Below are positions 47,420 through 59,240 of a stretch of DNA of 64,000 nt, piece by piece (within the stretch, counting starts at the first letter, position 1; every line of letters begins with the position of its first letter). The DNA is taken from the NCBI GenBank assembly GCA_963969395.1, contig OZ017796.1, positions 42,708,243-42,772,242 on the forward strand. Direction: 5' to 3'. Both the position numbers and the translations under genes were made by a program. The notes below the pieces were generated by a model. It ran no database searches, was not told where the DNA came from, and saw nothing but the letters and a program-made list of their open reading frames with translations. This stretch comes from Pseudoscleropodium purum. Taxonomy: Eukaryota > Streptophyta > Bryopsida > Hypnales > Brachytheciaceae.

Positions 47420-50400
47420 GATTATAATCATACATAAATAACAGTATATAAAAATTATTTTTAATTTTTAATTTCTTTTATTATTTAAAAAACTTGACAT
47501 CGTACTATTGGTTCTTAGTAAAGGGAACAAGCCTGAAATAGCCCTCCCTTGCTTCAAATCTCTTCTAATGCATCTACTTTTTATTCCTTTTTTTCCAAAA
47601 TTGTTAAAATTGTACAGAGTAATTTTGTGGTAATACTAGTAAGGTAGAACAATCTATTCCCACCTATCTATCCATTCAAAGCTTTACTTTTTGACCCCAA
47701 ACCAACCTATTCATAATTCAATTTTAGTGAAGTTCATTCACCTTTTGAAACATTGACTCTCATCTTTTCGATTACCACTTTTTGAAGAACAATTTAGAAA
47801 AAATCTAGGGACACTAATATAAACCTAATATCCTTCACTTCAAAAATTCATAGAAAATTCAAAAAAGATAATTTTAAGAAAAAAAAAGTCACAAAGTTTT
47901 ATTCCAAATTATTGGTTAACCAATACAAATTAGTCAATTATGACTCTTGGAAACAAAAAGAAAGCAAATTTTTAAAAGGACCAAATAGTTTCAAGTTACC
48001 TTATATGATTGGCAAAATTTAGCTTAAAGTCTTCACTTCCTATCTACAATCAATTATTTATAGTCAAACAATGTTCTATCAATTTACATCATAAACACCA
48101 ATTTTAGACATTTCATTGATACCAAAAAAAAATTTATACTTAGTACATCAAAGTCTTCAATTTTAAGCTTTTAGAATTAATTTAGTATTTTTAAAATATT
48201 TTCTAAAGGATCAAAGATTACAAAAAATTATAGCCATAAAGATTCTCCAATTTCCAAAATTTCTTGCACATCAAGACCCTTCTTGATATTCCTCAAATAA
48301 TAATTTTCTATGATTCTTGAATTTGCATTTAGAAAAACTAATTCAAAGAATTGAGCTTTTTAGTTAGTGTTTTTCTTCTCTTCTACATCATGCAACATAT
48401 GAAGCATAGAAAATTTGCACTTTAATTTAAAGATGTTTTTCTAAATTTGATACACTATAGCTTGGAAACATCCTATATACTTCAAATTGAGGTATTAATG
48501 GGATAAAAATTTTCAATTCCAACATAAAATTTTTATGTAACTTCCAAGAATTTGTATAAAAAATTATCAAATACATTTGAAATTGCTAAACAACATTTTC
48601 TTCAAAAGGACTATTAATCATTTTTTATTCATTTTTGGTAGGATTTGTAATCATAGGATCTTATTTGAGAGTAGTAATGGGGTCAAATATAAACATTTGG
48701 AGTTTGGCAGCAATGTATGTGTGCAAACAATGCCTACAAATTGAAGCAATATGTTTTTACATGGCTACTTGGGCTTTTGATTATTGTGGCTTGCCAAGAT
48801 TTTGAGTCCCATTACTCAAGATTCTTTTGCAAAGTAGATCTAGGAAAACTTCAATTTTGTGAATAGAGTCTTAAGCCATAAAAATGTATGCATATTTTCA
48901 TTGTACAATGATGCTTTACTCCCCCTACCCAAGTTGGAATTGGAAAACATTGATTAATTATTGGATTTTCATAATATATTAGATTTTTTTAAAGTTTGTT
49001 TGTTTCCTAATTTCAAAAATTTAATGAAAAAAACCAACTAAAATCAAATACTTCAATTTAAGTGCCTAAATTTCTCAAAACCCATTTTGGCTTGCAAGAG
49101 GATTTAGGGATTCAATTAGATATATGAATAGTTGTTACTTTTCCAATTGCAAGACCAAATGAATGTCCCTATAGGGATTTTTGCATCCCAAAGTTGTCAA
49201 AAAGCAGAGAGTGATGTAAGCAATATGGTATAATGGCATATTGTAAGTGAATGTGTCCATATTACGCTTGAAAACAATGTTGTTGAAATAGTCTTCATTA
49301 ATTGGCCAAGGTTTAAAGCTATGTCATATATTTTAAATTGATGCTTTTGGATAATCATTATAGTTATATAGAAACTCAACCAAAATAAAATAGGATTCAA
49401 AAGGGAAATAATAGTCTCCTTCTTTTGTTCACAATGAAAAGCTAGTTGTTTTCCCATTGATCACTTATATTAAACTTCTACTTTTCTAATATTGAATTGA
49501 TTAAGAAGAGTTGTAATGTCTTTCAATTTTTCATCCTAGTATAATTTTTTTCAAGATTATCCAATCAACCTAAGGATGTGATTAAAGTACATTCATGACA
49601 ATGGATGCATTTACCTTATTGGAGTGGAGATGCTCCAATTTAATATACCCAATGTACACCTTTGGCTTTTCAATGTCCAAATTTTAATTTGAAAGTTTGT
49701 ACATTTTTGCTTATATCTTCACATATATTCTTGTTTAGCTCATTTTCATCATTTTCATCAAAAAAAATATTTCCAAGAAATCTTAACAATAAATAAGTTG
49801 AATGAGAATTAATTTGGACAAATCAAAACTATGAAGAACTCTATTTGTCATGTATAATATTGATTTTGGAGTGTTTAGGAGCTGGCCCTCAAGTCAATGT
49901 TGAGAATTGTTTATACAACATCAAATATTACACCTTAACCTTTCAAGAACAATTGTCTACTAAGTGTACAATTGAAAAATGAAGTACATTACTATGAAAT
50001 CAATTTTGAGCAAATTAAAGTGAAATTGCCATCAAAGATGCACATTTGTACAAGCTTTTCAGAAACATAATTCTTTCTCCAATCAGATACCCAAGTCAAA
50101 AGTTATGAGGCTTGAAAGTTTAGGGATAGCTTAGGTAACTTGCTAATAGAGAAAGCAATCAATCAATTGGGCAAGTATTTATTTAGACATGTTGTGAAGT
50201 TTTTTTTGTTAACTTTGAATGCTATATCTTACAGTCTATAAAGGGAAATGTGTTGATTTTTTTTCCAAAACCTTCTCATAGTAGCATAGAAAAATAATTT
50301 GTAGTTGAAAATAAAGAAGATATATTTTTTCAAAATTTCACTCAACGTAGTAAAAATGGTAATTTTGAGCAAAATTAGAACCATTAGTACAAATCCTAGT

Positions 50401-50636
50401 GTAAATTTATGATTTAAAAAAAATTGTACTTGATTATGAAAAAGAAAGATTTGTGTTGATAGTTGGAATTTTGATTTTTCTAAAAGTTGAAATCAAACCT
50501 TGAGCATGTAGTTGCTTTTTATTAGACACCTTTTCAATGCAAGACTTTTTGTGTATGTTAGGCACCTCTATTATCTTTGAAAATTTGCATGAAATCAACT
50601 AATATATATACCTACCTAATAGTTCAAGTTTCAAAG

Positions 50637-51050
50637 GTTGAATATATTGGATGACTCACATTAATGGATGACCTACATCCTGAGTACCGAGTACAGCATC
50701 TAGATCATGATGAAGCTGCCGTCAAGAAGCTGCCAGTAGTGCCAAGAAACGGCGCTGATTGTAACCGTCAATTTCCCCCTTCTCCCTCATCGCATGGGGT
50801 GTTATCCTTTGTACCGTAGCTTGTGTGTGTGTGTGCTTTTTTATGCTTGCGTCACTGTGTGGCAGCATAAGGTAGTTAGTGGAGCTCTACTGTGTGAGCA
50901 GTGTACTCTGTGACTCGTATGTCACAGAGACAAGTATGTCAGGCTATGTTCAGCAATACTATACGCTTGATTGTTGTGTGGGGAAACACGAGTACTGGTG
51001 CTTTGTGAGATTCTGTATTCGTTTTATTGCTTTGCTGTTATTAGACTCAA
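50637..51050. mobile_element. Solo-LTR candidate
   Basis: A compositionally distinct, GC-richer block of about 415 bp in AT-rich DNA. It begins GTTGAATATATTGG and ends GACTCAACA, so the ends approximate the inverted TGTTGA...TCAACA of Copia LTRs. A GT run lies inside (50822-50836), and a TTTATT (AATAAA on the minus strand) lies near the right end. The first base is not the expected T and no 5-bp target duplication was seen, so this remains a candidate. Confidence 0.35.
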
Positions 51051-51508
51051 CAGAATAATACTTCCTTCTTTATAAAATTAAGTCAAAACTATGTTGACTT
51101 TGTTAGCGAAGGCCCAAAATTTATTATCTTCTAACATGAAATATTATAATCTCACAATCTATGCAATCAAACGGTCTAAAATATTTTCTTTGCATTCCTA
51201 GGAAAGTCTATAAAAAATTTGTACAAGTAAAAGCTTGGAAAATGTTTTTTTGTTTAAATTATTCTCAATGCAATAGAAAGTGATAGTTTGCGATACTTTT
51301 TTGTGAAAAACACCCCCAGTCCTATAGGGATTAAACAAAAATTATGTACTAATATATTGCAAAACACATATAATTGGATTGATATTTCAAAAATTAGCAT
51401 CATTTGGATGTCATTTATAAGTGAACCTCATGAAGCGTAAATACAACACCAATGGTATTAGTATGTGAGCAAGAAAATGCAAGTATGTAAGCTTTGAGCA
51501 TATATACA

Positions 51509-51864
51509 AGGGCTGCTTCACACATGGGCCCAAGGTTGAGAGTCTATTGGCCTCCACCAATCAAATTTAAGAAAACCCCGACTTTGGCCTCTCAACCCTT
51601 CACACAAGGCAGTACAATCCAAAGTCCATCGCCCTCCAAAGTGCCTACATGGAAGCCCAAGCTCCTATGTGGCAATGGCCTCACGACGGACTCTCGACCA
51701 AAGTTTGGGTCGCCACAAAGTGGCGACCCAAACTTTGGTTGAGAATCCGTCAAATTGCTCATTTATTGTCCATTTATTGCCCAATTTGACGGATTCTCGC
51801 CCAAAGTTTGACCATGAACTCCCACGGCTTCTCAACTTGGTCGGGCCATGTGTGAAGTGCCCCT
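51509..51864. mobile_element. MITE with terminal and nested inverted repeats
   Basis: The ends match as inverted repeats: left AGGGCTGCTTCACACATGGG, right (reverse-complemented) AGGGGCACTTCACACATGGC. The total length is 356 bp. Inside, 51686-51716 pairs with 51720-51750 across a 3-base loop (31-bp arms with few mismatches). Part of that right arm (51740-51757) can instead pair with 51782-51799, so two folds compete. No coding region. The target duplication is unclear by eye. Confidence 0.75.
51686..51750. repeat. Strong internal hairpin of the MITE
   Basis: The arms centre on CCAAAGTTTGGGTCGCCAC and GTGGCGACCCAAACTTTGG, identical over 19 bp, with the loop AAA. Confidence 0.95.
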
Positions 51865-51869
51865 AAGTA

Positions 51870-53770
51870 GATATACAACAAACCAATGAAGGTGCTTATA
51901 ATATAAAAACCTATAATATAGGTCCTTAAATTGTAGTTACACTATATTCATAGAATGTTTCTATAATATAAAAACCTATAACATAGGTGTATAATCTTTT
52001 AGGCTCATGTGCTCACACTCTTAGGTTCATAAGACAAATAAAAGTAGAAACATGTTTCTATTAAAAAAACAATTCATTTGTATTTTGTAGCCTCTTTTAA
52101 TTTGATATTCTTGATTCCACATATAAATGCCAAATTTCCAAATTTCCAAATTTTTTATTTTTTATGGAACTAATTTTTACAAGATCAAATGTTGTTTAAG
52201 CCCTCCCAATATCATGATTTGTATCCCAATTAGGTTACTTAGAGCAAACTTCCATATATAATAATCCACCAAACTTTGCAAAAGACACAAAAAAATATTA
52301 GAATTCTTCATGGAAGTGTGCAACATTTGCAAGAAGAGAAGTAGACTAATAATTGTCTAGCAAAATTTGGAGAGAGGCTTCCAAGAAGCAAAGAAGACAT
52401 CTTTCAAACTTCCAAAAACTATCTTTTATATTAGACTAGAAATTTTTGTTTGCTTTTAGTTTGACAAGAAGTCAAAGCTACTTTAAAAAACAGTTTTCCC
52501 AAATTCACATGAAAGTTAAAACATCATGAAAATTGGCAAAGGCATATAACATTGTTTACCAATGAAGTTGGGGTCCCTTTTGCATCCTTGAAAGGTGTTC
52601 CCCCTACAATGAACAAAATTATCTTATATGATCCATTAGCCCATCTTAATTTTTGAATTATCTAATAAATTCTTCCCAAGCATCTAGCAAAGTATAAACC
52701 CCCGCCACAAAATGTCCCGTTCAAAAGGCTGGAAAATGATTTAATGTAATCTCCTCTTTCACATGTAGAATCTGCATAATTGGTGATTATAGATTTTTCA
52801 TTCATTGATCACATATTTTTGGAAGGGCAGTTATGTCAAGCAATCTCATAGTTGTTAGGAATTATGACAAATAGGCATTCCTAGTTGGGCTTGGCCCTTC
52901 TTCTTAAGTTTTTTTTTTGTGAGAATTCATTTTGCTTTGGTGATTGTTCTAAGATAGAAGTACATATTTGTGAAAATTGAAGCATTTTAGTTTAGAGGAT
53001 ATGGTAAATTCATTAAGAAATTGATGTCGATGTGTACAAATATAAGGATGAAGAAGAATGCACAAAAAAAAGATTTTTTTCCTCTAAGAAAGAATGTTTT
53101 ATTCAATATAATAAATGTGAATTTTTCATCAAGACCCATTTTGATCTTATAGATCCACCTATTACGTTTAGTTCATGTACTTCTTCCTAAGCCAAGAACG
53201 AAGAGAGACGAGTGGACAAGAAGACATAAACAAAGAGTCTTTTTCAATAAATAGGGCATCTAATTGTTGTCTACAATAGATCAACCTCTAAAGCCATCAC
53301 AGGAGGTTCTTCCAAATTCATACTTCTACCATATAAGGTAGAAATACCTATTTTGGACAAGCCTTTTGTAATTGCTTCATAGGCTAACCTATTGTGGACA
53401 ACAACCGGATGCAATAGTCATTGAAAAAGATTCTTGGTTTGTACTTTCTCATCCACTCATCTCTCTTCCTTATTTGTCTAGGGAGAAGCGCCAAAGCTAA
53501 CCATAATAGGTGTGAGTATGAAATTGGAATGAATCCAAGTGCAAAATCCACTTTTATATTCAATAAAGTATTCATTTTTTTGACATTCTTCTATGACCTT
53601 ATTTTTGCACACACTGAACTCGATTCCCCATGAATTTCCCACATCATCCAGTCTGAAATGCCTAATTTATCCAAAATAGGTACTTCTACCTTACATAATA
53701 CCTTCCGAGCACAGGGAGGACTATGGCCTGGTTATACAATGTTATGCATTTCCAACTCAAAAAGGCTTTT
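51870..53770. other. AT-rich intergenic DNA
   Basis: No gene or structured repeat was recognised. The phrase TATAATATAAAAACCTATAA repeats near 51900 and 51962 as a short direct repeat. Confidence 0.5.
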
Positions 53771-53779
53771 GTTATTCAG

Positions 53780-53934
53780 GTGCAGCAGCACGGAAGTCAG
53801 CTCTTGAGAGAGTACTACGCCGACCTTTACATTACATCTCCCACATGACAAAGGCAGTTCTATCCATGCCAAATTTTGTCAGAGCTTCCATCTCCAGCCT
53901 TCCAAACCTCATGAGCATCCCCATGGAAGCTAAG
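53780..53934 (+). other. Orphan exon-like block
   Basis: Preceded by a splice-acceptor-like GTTATTCAG and followed by a consensus donor (AAG|GTAAGCTT), the 155-bp block stays open in one frame with normal amino-acid composition: KSALERVLRRPLHYISH then TKAVLSMPNFVRASISSLP and ending LMSIPMEAK. I do not recognise the family and found no partner exons nearby. It may be a captured exon, or part of a gene whose other exons I missed. Confidence 0.35.
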
Positions 53935-54099
53935 GTAAGCTTACTTAACTTCTCCCTATGTAACGTAAGCTTCCTTCTTGTTCTAACTGACATCCATCCA
54001 TTGAAATCAACGCCAATCCACCAAATGAGTAGTACCATCATGGCACGCACCATGGAATTAATCAGTGTTAAGTCAGTCTTAATGGCATGATGGTGGACA

Positions 54100-54910
54100 A
54101 GACAGACCAGGAGTCCAGGACCAGACGGAGGGACGCTTGGGAGAATGGGAGGGGAGGGGAGACGATTGGACATGCCCGCAGATAAGATGCACGCCGCCTA
54201 CTTAACTAATTTCACAGCTGTCACATTTTCCCAGAAGTGAGATGTTGCACCTCGATTTTCATCTCCGATTGTTACTTTAGCATTAACTTGGCCGTTCACG
54301 TACGAATTATTGACGTCAGTTTCGATGGATTGCGATTCTCAAGAAATCTGTCAGTGAAATGTCACACGAATTTCAAGGTTGCGCCAATTGTGTGCCTATT
54401 GGAGTTCCATTTCCACTCGCACGCGGAGTTTGAGAGTATGTTAATTGCCTGGAGAGGTGGAGGAGGGGGACTTGTGCATTCGATGAGGGCATTACTCTGC
54501 ACGGAGGTCGGGATTCATCTGTGAACATTCTCGCGGTGTGTGTTTTCAAAGTAAGTCTTGTCTTGCGACTTCTTGCTACTTGATTGAATGGATTACTTCT
54601 TAGTTGCATTGAACTGTGAAGGATCGTCAGAGAATTGTGTATGTGTGTGAAATTAAATTGTGAGTGTGTGCTGTGCTGCACGCTAAATTAGCATCTATGA
54701 AACCTGGAAATTAGTTTGATCGGTTCTTTAAATGTCTGACACGAAGAGCATTACAAGCATTTCCGGAATTTGGTGAATCGTTCTCGCTGAATTGCTTAGT
54801 GTGACTTCTCTGTTCGAAGCTTTCTCCGAATCAGCGCTCTTTCTTTACCGGGATTCTAGAAGCACGTGAGACATAGTTTGTATTGTTTATACCGGATGAC
54901 ATTGTCATCA
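54100..54910. other. Balanced-composition upstream region
   Basis: Less AT-rich than its surroundings, with no recognised coding exon. It may hold promoter and 5' UTR sequence for the gene at 55316, but no element can be named. Confidence 0.35.
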
Positions 54911-54914
54911 ACCG

Positions 54915-54986
54915 GGATCCGTGGCGCAATGGTAGCGCGTCTGACTCCAGATCAGAAGGTTGCGTGTTCGATTCACGTCGGGTTCA
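54915..54986 (+). tRNA. tRNA-Trp (CCA)
   Basis: A 72-nt nuclear tRNA without an intron. The acceptor GGATCCG pairs with CGGGTTC, with G2-T and T4-G wobbles; the discriminator base is A. The A box reads TGGCGCAATGG and the B box GGTTGCGTGTTCGATTC, partly within the T arm. The anticodon stem is TCTGA/TCAGA with loop CTCCAGA, so the anticodon CCA is at 54947-54949. CCA is not encoded, as is usual for eukaryotes. It matches the conserved plant nuclear tRNA-Trp. Confidence 0.97.
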
Positions 54987-55315
54987 ATCCCCCGAATCAT
55001 GCCCGGAGTTTTATTTGCAAAATTTGCTTTTGTCACTCCCGCTCGCGGGCACCTTGGTGATTTGCACAACTTTCCAGGACAAGGGAGATTGATTTTTGTT
55101 ATGGTATTTGCCTGAATCACGCCTGGAGCTTTGTCTCAAATCTGTTTTTGTTATGGTGTTTTTTGCACAAGGTTCCGGCAGATGGTGTTTGATTGCCGGT
55201 TATGGCATTTGATTAATGTGGCTTGAATCTTGGTTCAAGGCCGAGTGTTTCTTGTTCTGAGCACCAGAGAATTGAAGTTGGTGCGGTGCATGATGATGTG
55301 CGTAGATATCTATCG

Positions 55316-55885
55316 ATGGCGTCGTTTCTGCTGTCAGAGGTCTTCATCGTGGAGAAGATCATTTCATCCGGGCACGCGGACTTGGACGACCTGACATGCG
55401 AGGCGACGGTGTGCACCGAAGCGCACCAAGCGTACTGTGAAGCGACCAAGCACATGATCCAGTGTGCGCTCGAGAAGAACTGCGACAACGAAGAGGAAGA
55501 GAGTCTGCGATACGAGCTCGTCAAGACCATGCGACGGAGGGGGCTCTCCGCCGAGAAGCGGTACCAGAGGATCAAGGAAGTGCTCATCGGCGCCAGCCGC
55601 ACGTTCAACGCCGAGAAGACCTACTTCAACGTGAAGCGCACGCCCATCTTGGCGGCCTGCGTGGTCGACGAAGAGCGCATGATCACTGATGCGCTTCAGC
55701 TCCTCGGGGAATCGGAGGGCAAGGATCCTTCTGCTGCAGGATGCAGCTCCGCAAGAAAGGCGACACCACGCGATAAATCAATGAAAGGTCGCGGCCGTAT
55801 GTTGCCTCCTCTGCCTGCCAACGAGGAAGGCCTTGCGCGCATGAAGCGAGCTCGTTTCGATAACAAATTTCGGCTCCACCATTGA
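55316..55885 (+). CDS. Intronless ORF of unknown function, 189 aa
   Basis: I do not recognise this protein. The start MASFLLSEVFIVEKI is the first ATG in frame; the frame is open upstream to about 55223 but without another ATG. Composition and codon use are much more GC-rich than the surroundings (many GCG, CGC, AAG, GAG codons), which argues for a real gene. The N-terminal two thirds appear helical, with alternating acidic and basic stretches: NEEEESLRYELVKTMRRRG then EKRYQRIKEVLIGASRTF and TPILAACVVDEERMITDALQ. The C-terminal third is basic and low-complexity (SARKATPRDKSMKGRGR, ARMKRARFDNKFRLHH), consistent with nuclear or nucleic-acid-associated protein, though that is inference. Four Cys and four His in residues 23-60 are not spaced as a standard finger. 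No signal peptide or membrane segment is evident. tRNA-Trp lies 330 bp upstream on the same strand. Confidence 0.6.
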   Translation: MASFLLSEVFIVEKIISSGHADLDDLTCEATVCTEAHQAYCEATKHMIQCALEKNCDNEEEESLRYELVKTMRRRGLSAEKRYQRIKEVLIGASRTFNAEKTYFNVKRTPILAACVVDEERMITDALQLLGESEGKDPSAAGCSSARKATPRDKSMKGRGRMLPPLPANEEGLARMKRARFDNKFRLHH

Positions 55886-56678
55886 GACACAATCACGAGC
55901 ACTGTGAATTTGCCAGCAACTACGTTTCATGGTCAGTTTGCGAGCGCTTCTTTTTCAAGCTGGTCATTCGCTGTGCTGTGCATTCGGTCGCTCTAGTGGC
56001 ATGCAATAGGGGAATCGTGTAAATAACGGAATCGCTGTGAAGGATGCCTTGTGAATGCTTCTACACCTCGTGAGCTTCCGAGCTTCGTTCAGTTGTAAAT
56101 ACGCACGGATGTCGAGTTTTCGTAAGCACCCTAAAGTTTTGCGAAGGATCGAAATGATTTGAGTCTGGTCGTGGGGCTGTTTTGCCAGACCTAATTGCAA
56201 ATTTTGAAGTCTTGAACCACATGAAGAACTGTACTTTTTCGAGGTGCTTAGTGCACCATTATGAACGAAATACCTCATCAGTCAATATTAGCTCTCTCTA
56301 AGTGTATGCACGATACTTTGCTTTTATGTTTTCGAAGCGTTTTGAAGTATTTCAAGGAACTTGCATGACTTGAATCTGTCGTGGTGCTAAGGGGCTATTT
56401 TGCCAGACATATACTGTATTAACTTAGTACCTATACAACTCATTTGGACTTTGGTTAGCATCAAAGTGATCAAACCTTTTGAAATGAAGCGGGGAACCCA
56501 CGCGTTCTTTTCACTACTACTAACTGTGCCCTGTGCCGTTGCCATACGTTGCCACAGTCCAAATAAAACTAAAAGTAATTTCTTAATTTCTTAATTCACA
56601 AAAACTTCAAAAATCCCAAATTCCCAGTTAACAAGAATCAGTTAACAAGATATATCTTGCAGTAATCGAAGTACTCAA

Positions 56679-56770
56679 AGTACTCCCTCGGTCCAGAAAT
56701 AGTTGTCCGCCACTCTTATTGAAAACGTTTGATACCAATTTTCAGTGATCGCATTGTGCAAAGCAGAAAT
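56679..56770. mobile_element. Stowaway-like terminal sequence
   Basis: TACTCCCTCGGTCCAGAAAT followed by AGTTGTC closely resembles the TA plus CTCCCTCCGT start of plant Stowaway MITEs. No matching opposite end (GGAGGGAGTA) was found within the next few hundred bases, so this is a broken copy or chance. Confidence 0.35.
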
Positions 56771-59144
56771 CCAGAGTCAATGAAGAATGCGTATGTCAAT
56801 TGCAACCTCAATAAAATTGGAAACAAATAAATCTCCGTATGACCTGCATGATGAATTGAAAAAAAAAAAAAAAAAAAAATTTCATCCTAATTATTGTTAA
56901 GACTTAGTTGAATATTTTGCAAGAAGGTGGGGTTGGAAATTCTCTTTCTGGCATTGCCATCTTTTTGACATATGAAGATGTTTAACCCTTCAATGACATT
57001 GAGGCCAAAAAAGGTTCAATGGATGATTTGCACAAAGAATGCATTGATTGTGGGTTTATTTGTGGATCATGGTCCTCAGTGGTGTTGGGTTGCGTATCTT
57101 GGCAACATAAAGATCTTGCTTTGAATTTGAGCCATGAAAATGATCTTCAAATTTGAGTTCAACAAATGAAAGGAAGTTCACTAACTTGATAAAGTGTGGT
57201 ATTTATCCAGGTTTGAACAATTTAAAAAATCTTGTATTTTATTCAAATTTGAACTCTAGATCTTAACCATAGTTTATTGATTTTTTAAAACATAAAAAAA
57301 TGTAGTAAATTATTTTACTCTGTGACATTCTAAAGTATTGTGTATTCCTATAGAGGAATTTAGATTTTAAAGTATACTCTGTATTTGATGTAAATGAATT
57401 TGTTTCACTTTTTGTTTAGAAGTTTATGACCATTTCAAATTTGGATCAAAATCAAAATAAATTATTCATATGTAATTGCAAAATGGAAGTGTACAAAAAG
57501 AACAACTTTGAGGTTTGAAAACGTGGTCATAGGTCCATCTTTTGAAGGTTTAATAATCCAAATTTTTTTATTGTACATTGTGGTGAAATTATGTATTAAG
57601 TTTTTTCTCTTGACTTTACCAACATATCCAATTCAAGGCTCACTTCTTCACTCTCATTGTAAGAGCATAACACCTACACTGACTGTACTTACATTGATGA
57701 TAGTATCAATCATAGTACAAAATTAGTATCATCTACAAATTTAGATTTATTTAAAAACCGACCTACTCTAAATTCAAATAGAAATAACTTTGGAAAATCA
57801 TATTGTACTAACATAAAATAATAGGATAAATTAGAATAATGAAAAATGAAAAAAGATGTATACCATGTTTTTTACTTTTGCAATCCTATAAACTTATTTT
57901 ATGTTAGTTACACATGCAAATTTTTTTTCACAATGTTATGCCACATTTAGCTACTTTGGGACTATTCAATGAATTATGGACTATATATCAATAGATCTTG
58001 AAAAAAACCATCGAGAAATCTCCTGAAGTTTGTATAGATCTCTAGATGTTTTGGATTCACTTCCCAATGTTTTGGATGATCTCTTGATGACCATTTCTTT
58101 TCCTCTTGGTGACCATTATTAATTCTAGACTTTTAAAAGTCGAAAAGTAGTTAAATGTCGCATTAGTAAAAAACTTCATATTTTCACATATACTAGAATA
58201 AAAGTAAATTTTCAGCTTTTTAAAACCAAAAATGTCTCAAAAATCAATAACTCTTACACCATATGTCCAAATGCCACGAAAGTAAGCCTACACACACCTC
58301 TAGGTAGAGGATTTTTTGAAAGTATCAAGAACACAATGAGGGGATACATGGTCCAAAAGATCTCTATGTAACAAATAAACAAACAAATAAACAAAACAAA
58401 TAGCCTACCTTAAGGTATGGATGTATGTTAGATGCTTTAGCTATGATTTGTAACAATAGATGTATGTTATGTTATGGCATACATTCATGTGCATATTTAA
58501 GCCTTGATTGTGACAATTTAAGAAGTCTAGACATAGTTATAAATTTGCCATTCCATCAATTCATACAAGAGATTATGCATATCGTCTTAGGCAAAAACAT
58601 AGGGGTGACACTATTTCAACTTCTCTACAATAGTGTTTACTACCTTCCATGATGATCAAAATAAATTTCAATAAAAATTTACATAACATTATTCCATAGG
58701 GTTGGAAGTTCCTTACAATATAGTCTTAAAGACAAAATATTTTGTAATTATTTTGTGATAAATCTTCAACAATCACTAGCCAACTTAGGCTCTATTGTTA
58801 AATAATTTTGTGAAACTCTTGTAGAAATGCAATGTGTAATTGCAATTTAGTAGTAAACACTACTATCTTTTACCCTCAATAACTATAAGATTTTATGAAA
58901 AAACTATTTTAAAATTCTGGAAAATTTATTTTGTGCAATAATTTCAATTAGAATACCACTTCAATCTAAGGATCTTTGGTAGTTGGATACTAATTAAATA
59001 ATTGACAATTTCCTATCATAAATAGTCAATAATAATATTGTATGTCATTCATTTAGATAATCATCCAATCTCTAAACTAATGGAATCTTTTGACAACACC
59101 AAAAGTGATATACTTTCATCAATTGCATCAAAGATAGTACATTG

Positions 59145-59240
59145 TTTTGATTCTTGGTGAATTTTTAATTTTTTTAGATTCTTATTTAGATTCTTGGTGA
59201 ATTTTAATTTTTTTAGATTCTTGTTTTGATTCTTGTAAAA
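59145..59240. repeat. About 43-bp imperfect tandem repeat
   Basis: Two full units and a part of a third of GATTCTTGGTGAATTTT followed by AATTTTTTTAGATTCTTG. Confidence 0.75.

Larger units (their letters stand above)
46300..50630. other. Intergenic DNA after the RHF2A-like gene
   Basis: 46300-46830 is probably the 3' UTR and flank. Beyond that the DNA is AT-rich with no recognised gene. It contains dispersed family copy C, a TGCCACATCA palindrome and a GGGAACAAG block near 47515. Confidence 0.5.

Noticed and set aside
51494..51742. 82-aa protein
   Set aside because: It lies within the MITE and reads through its hairpin.
53832..54173. Minus-strand 113-aa frame
   Set aside because: It is the reverse of the exon-like block and has no family signature.
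54866..55120. Open frames across the tRNA on both strands
   Set aside because: They overlap a fully folded tRNA-Trp and show no protein family.
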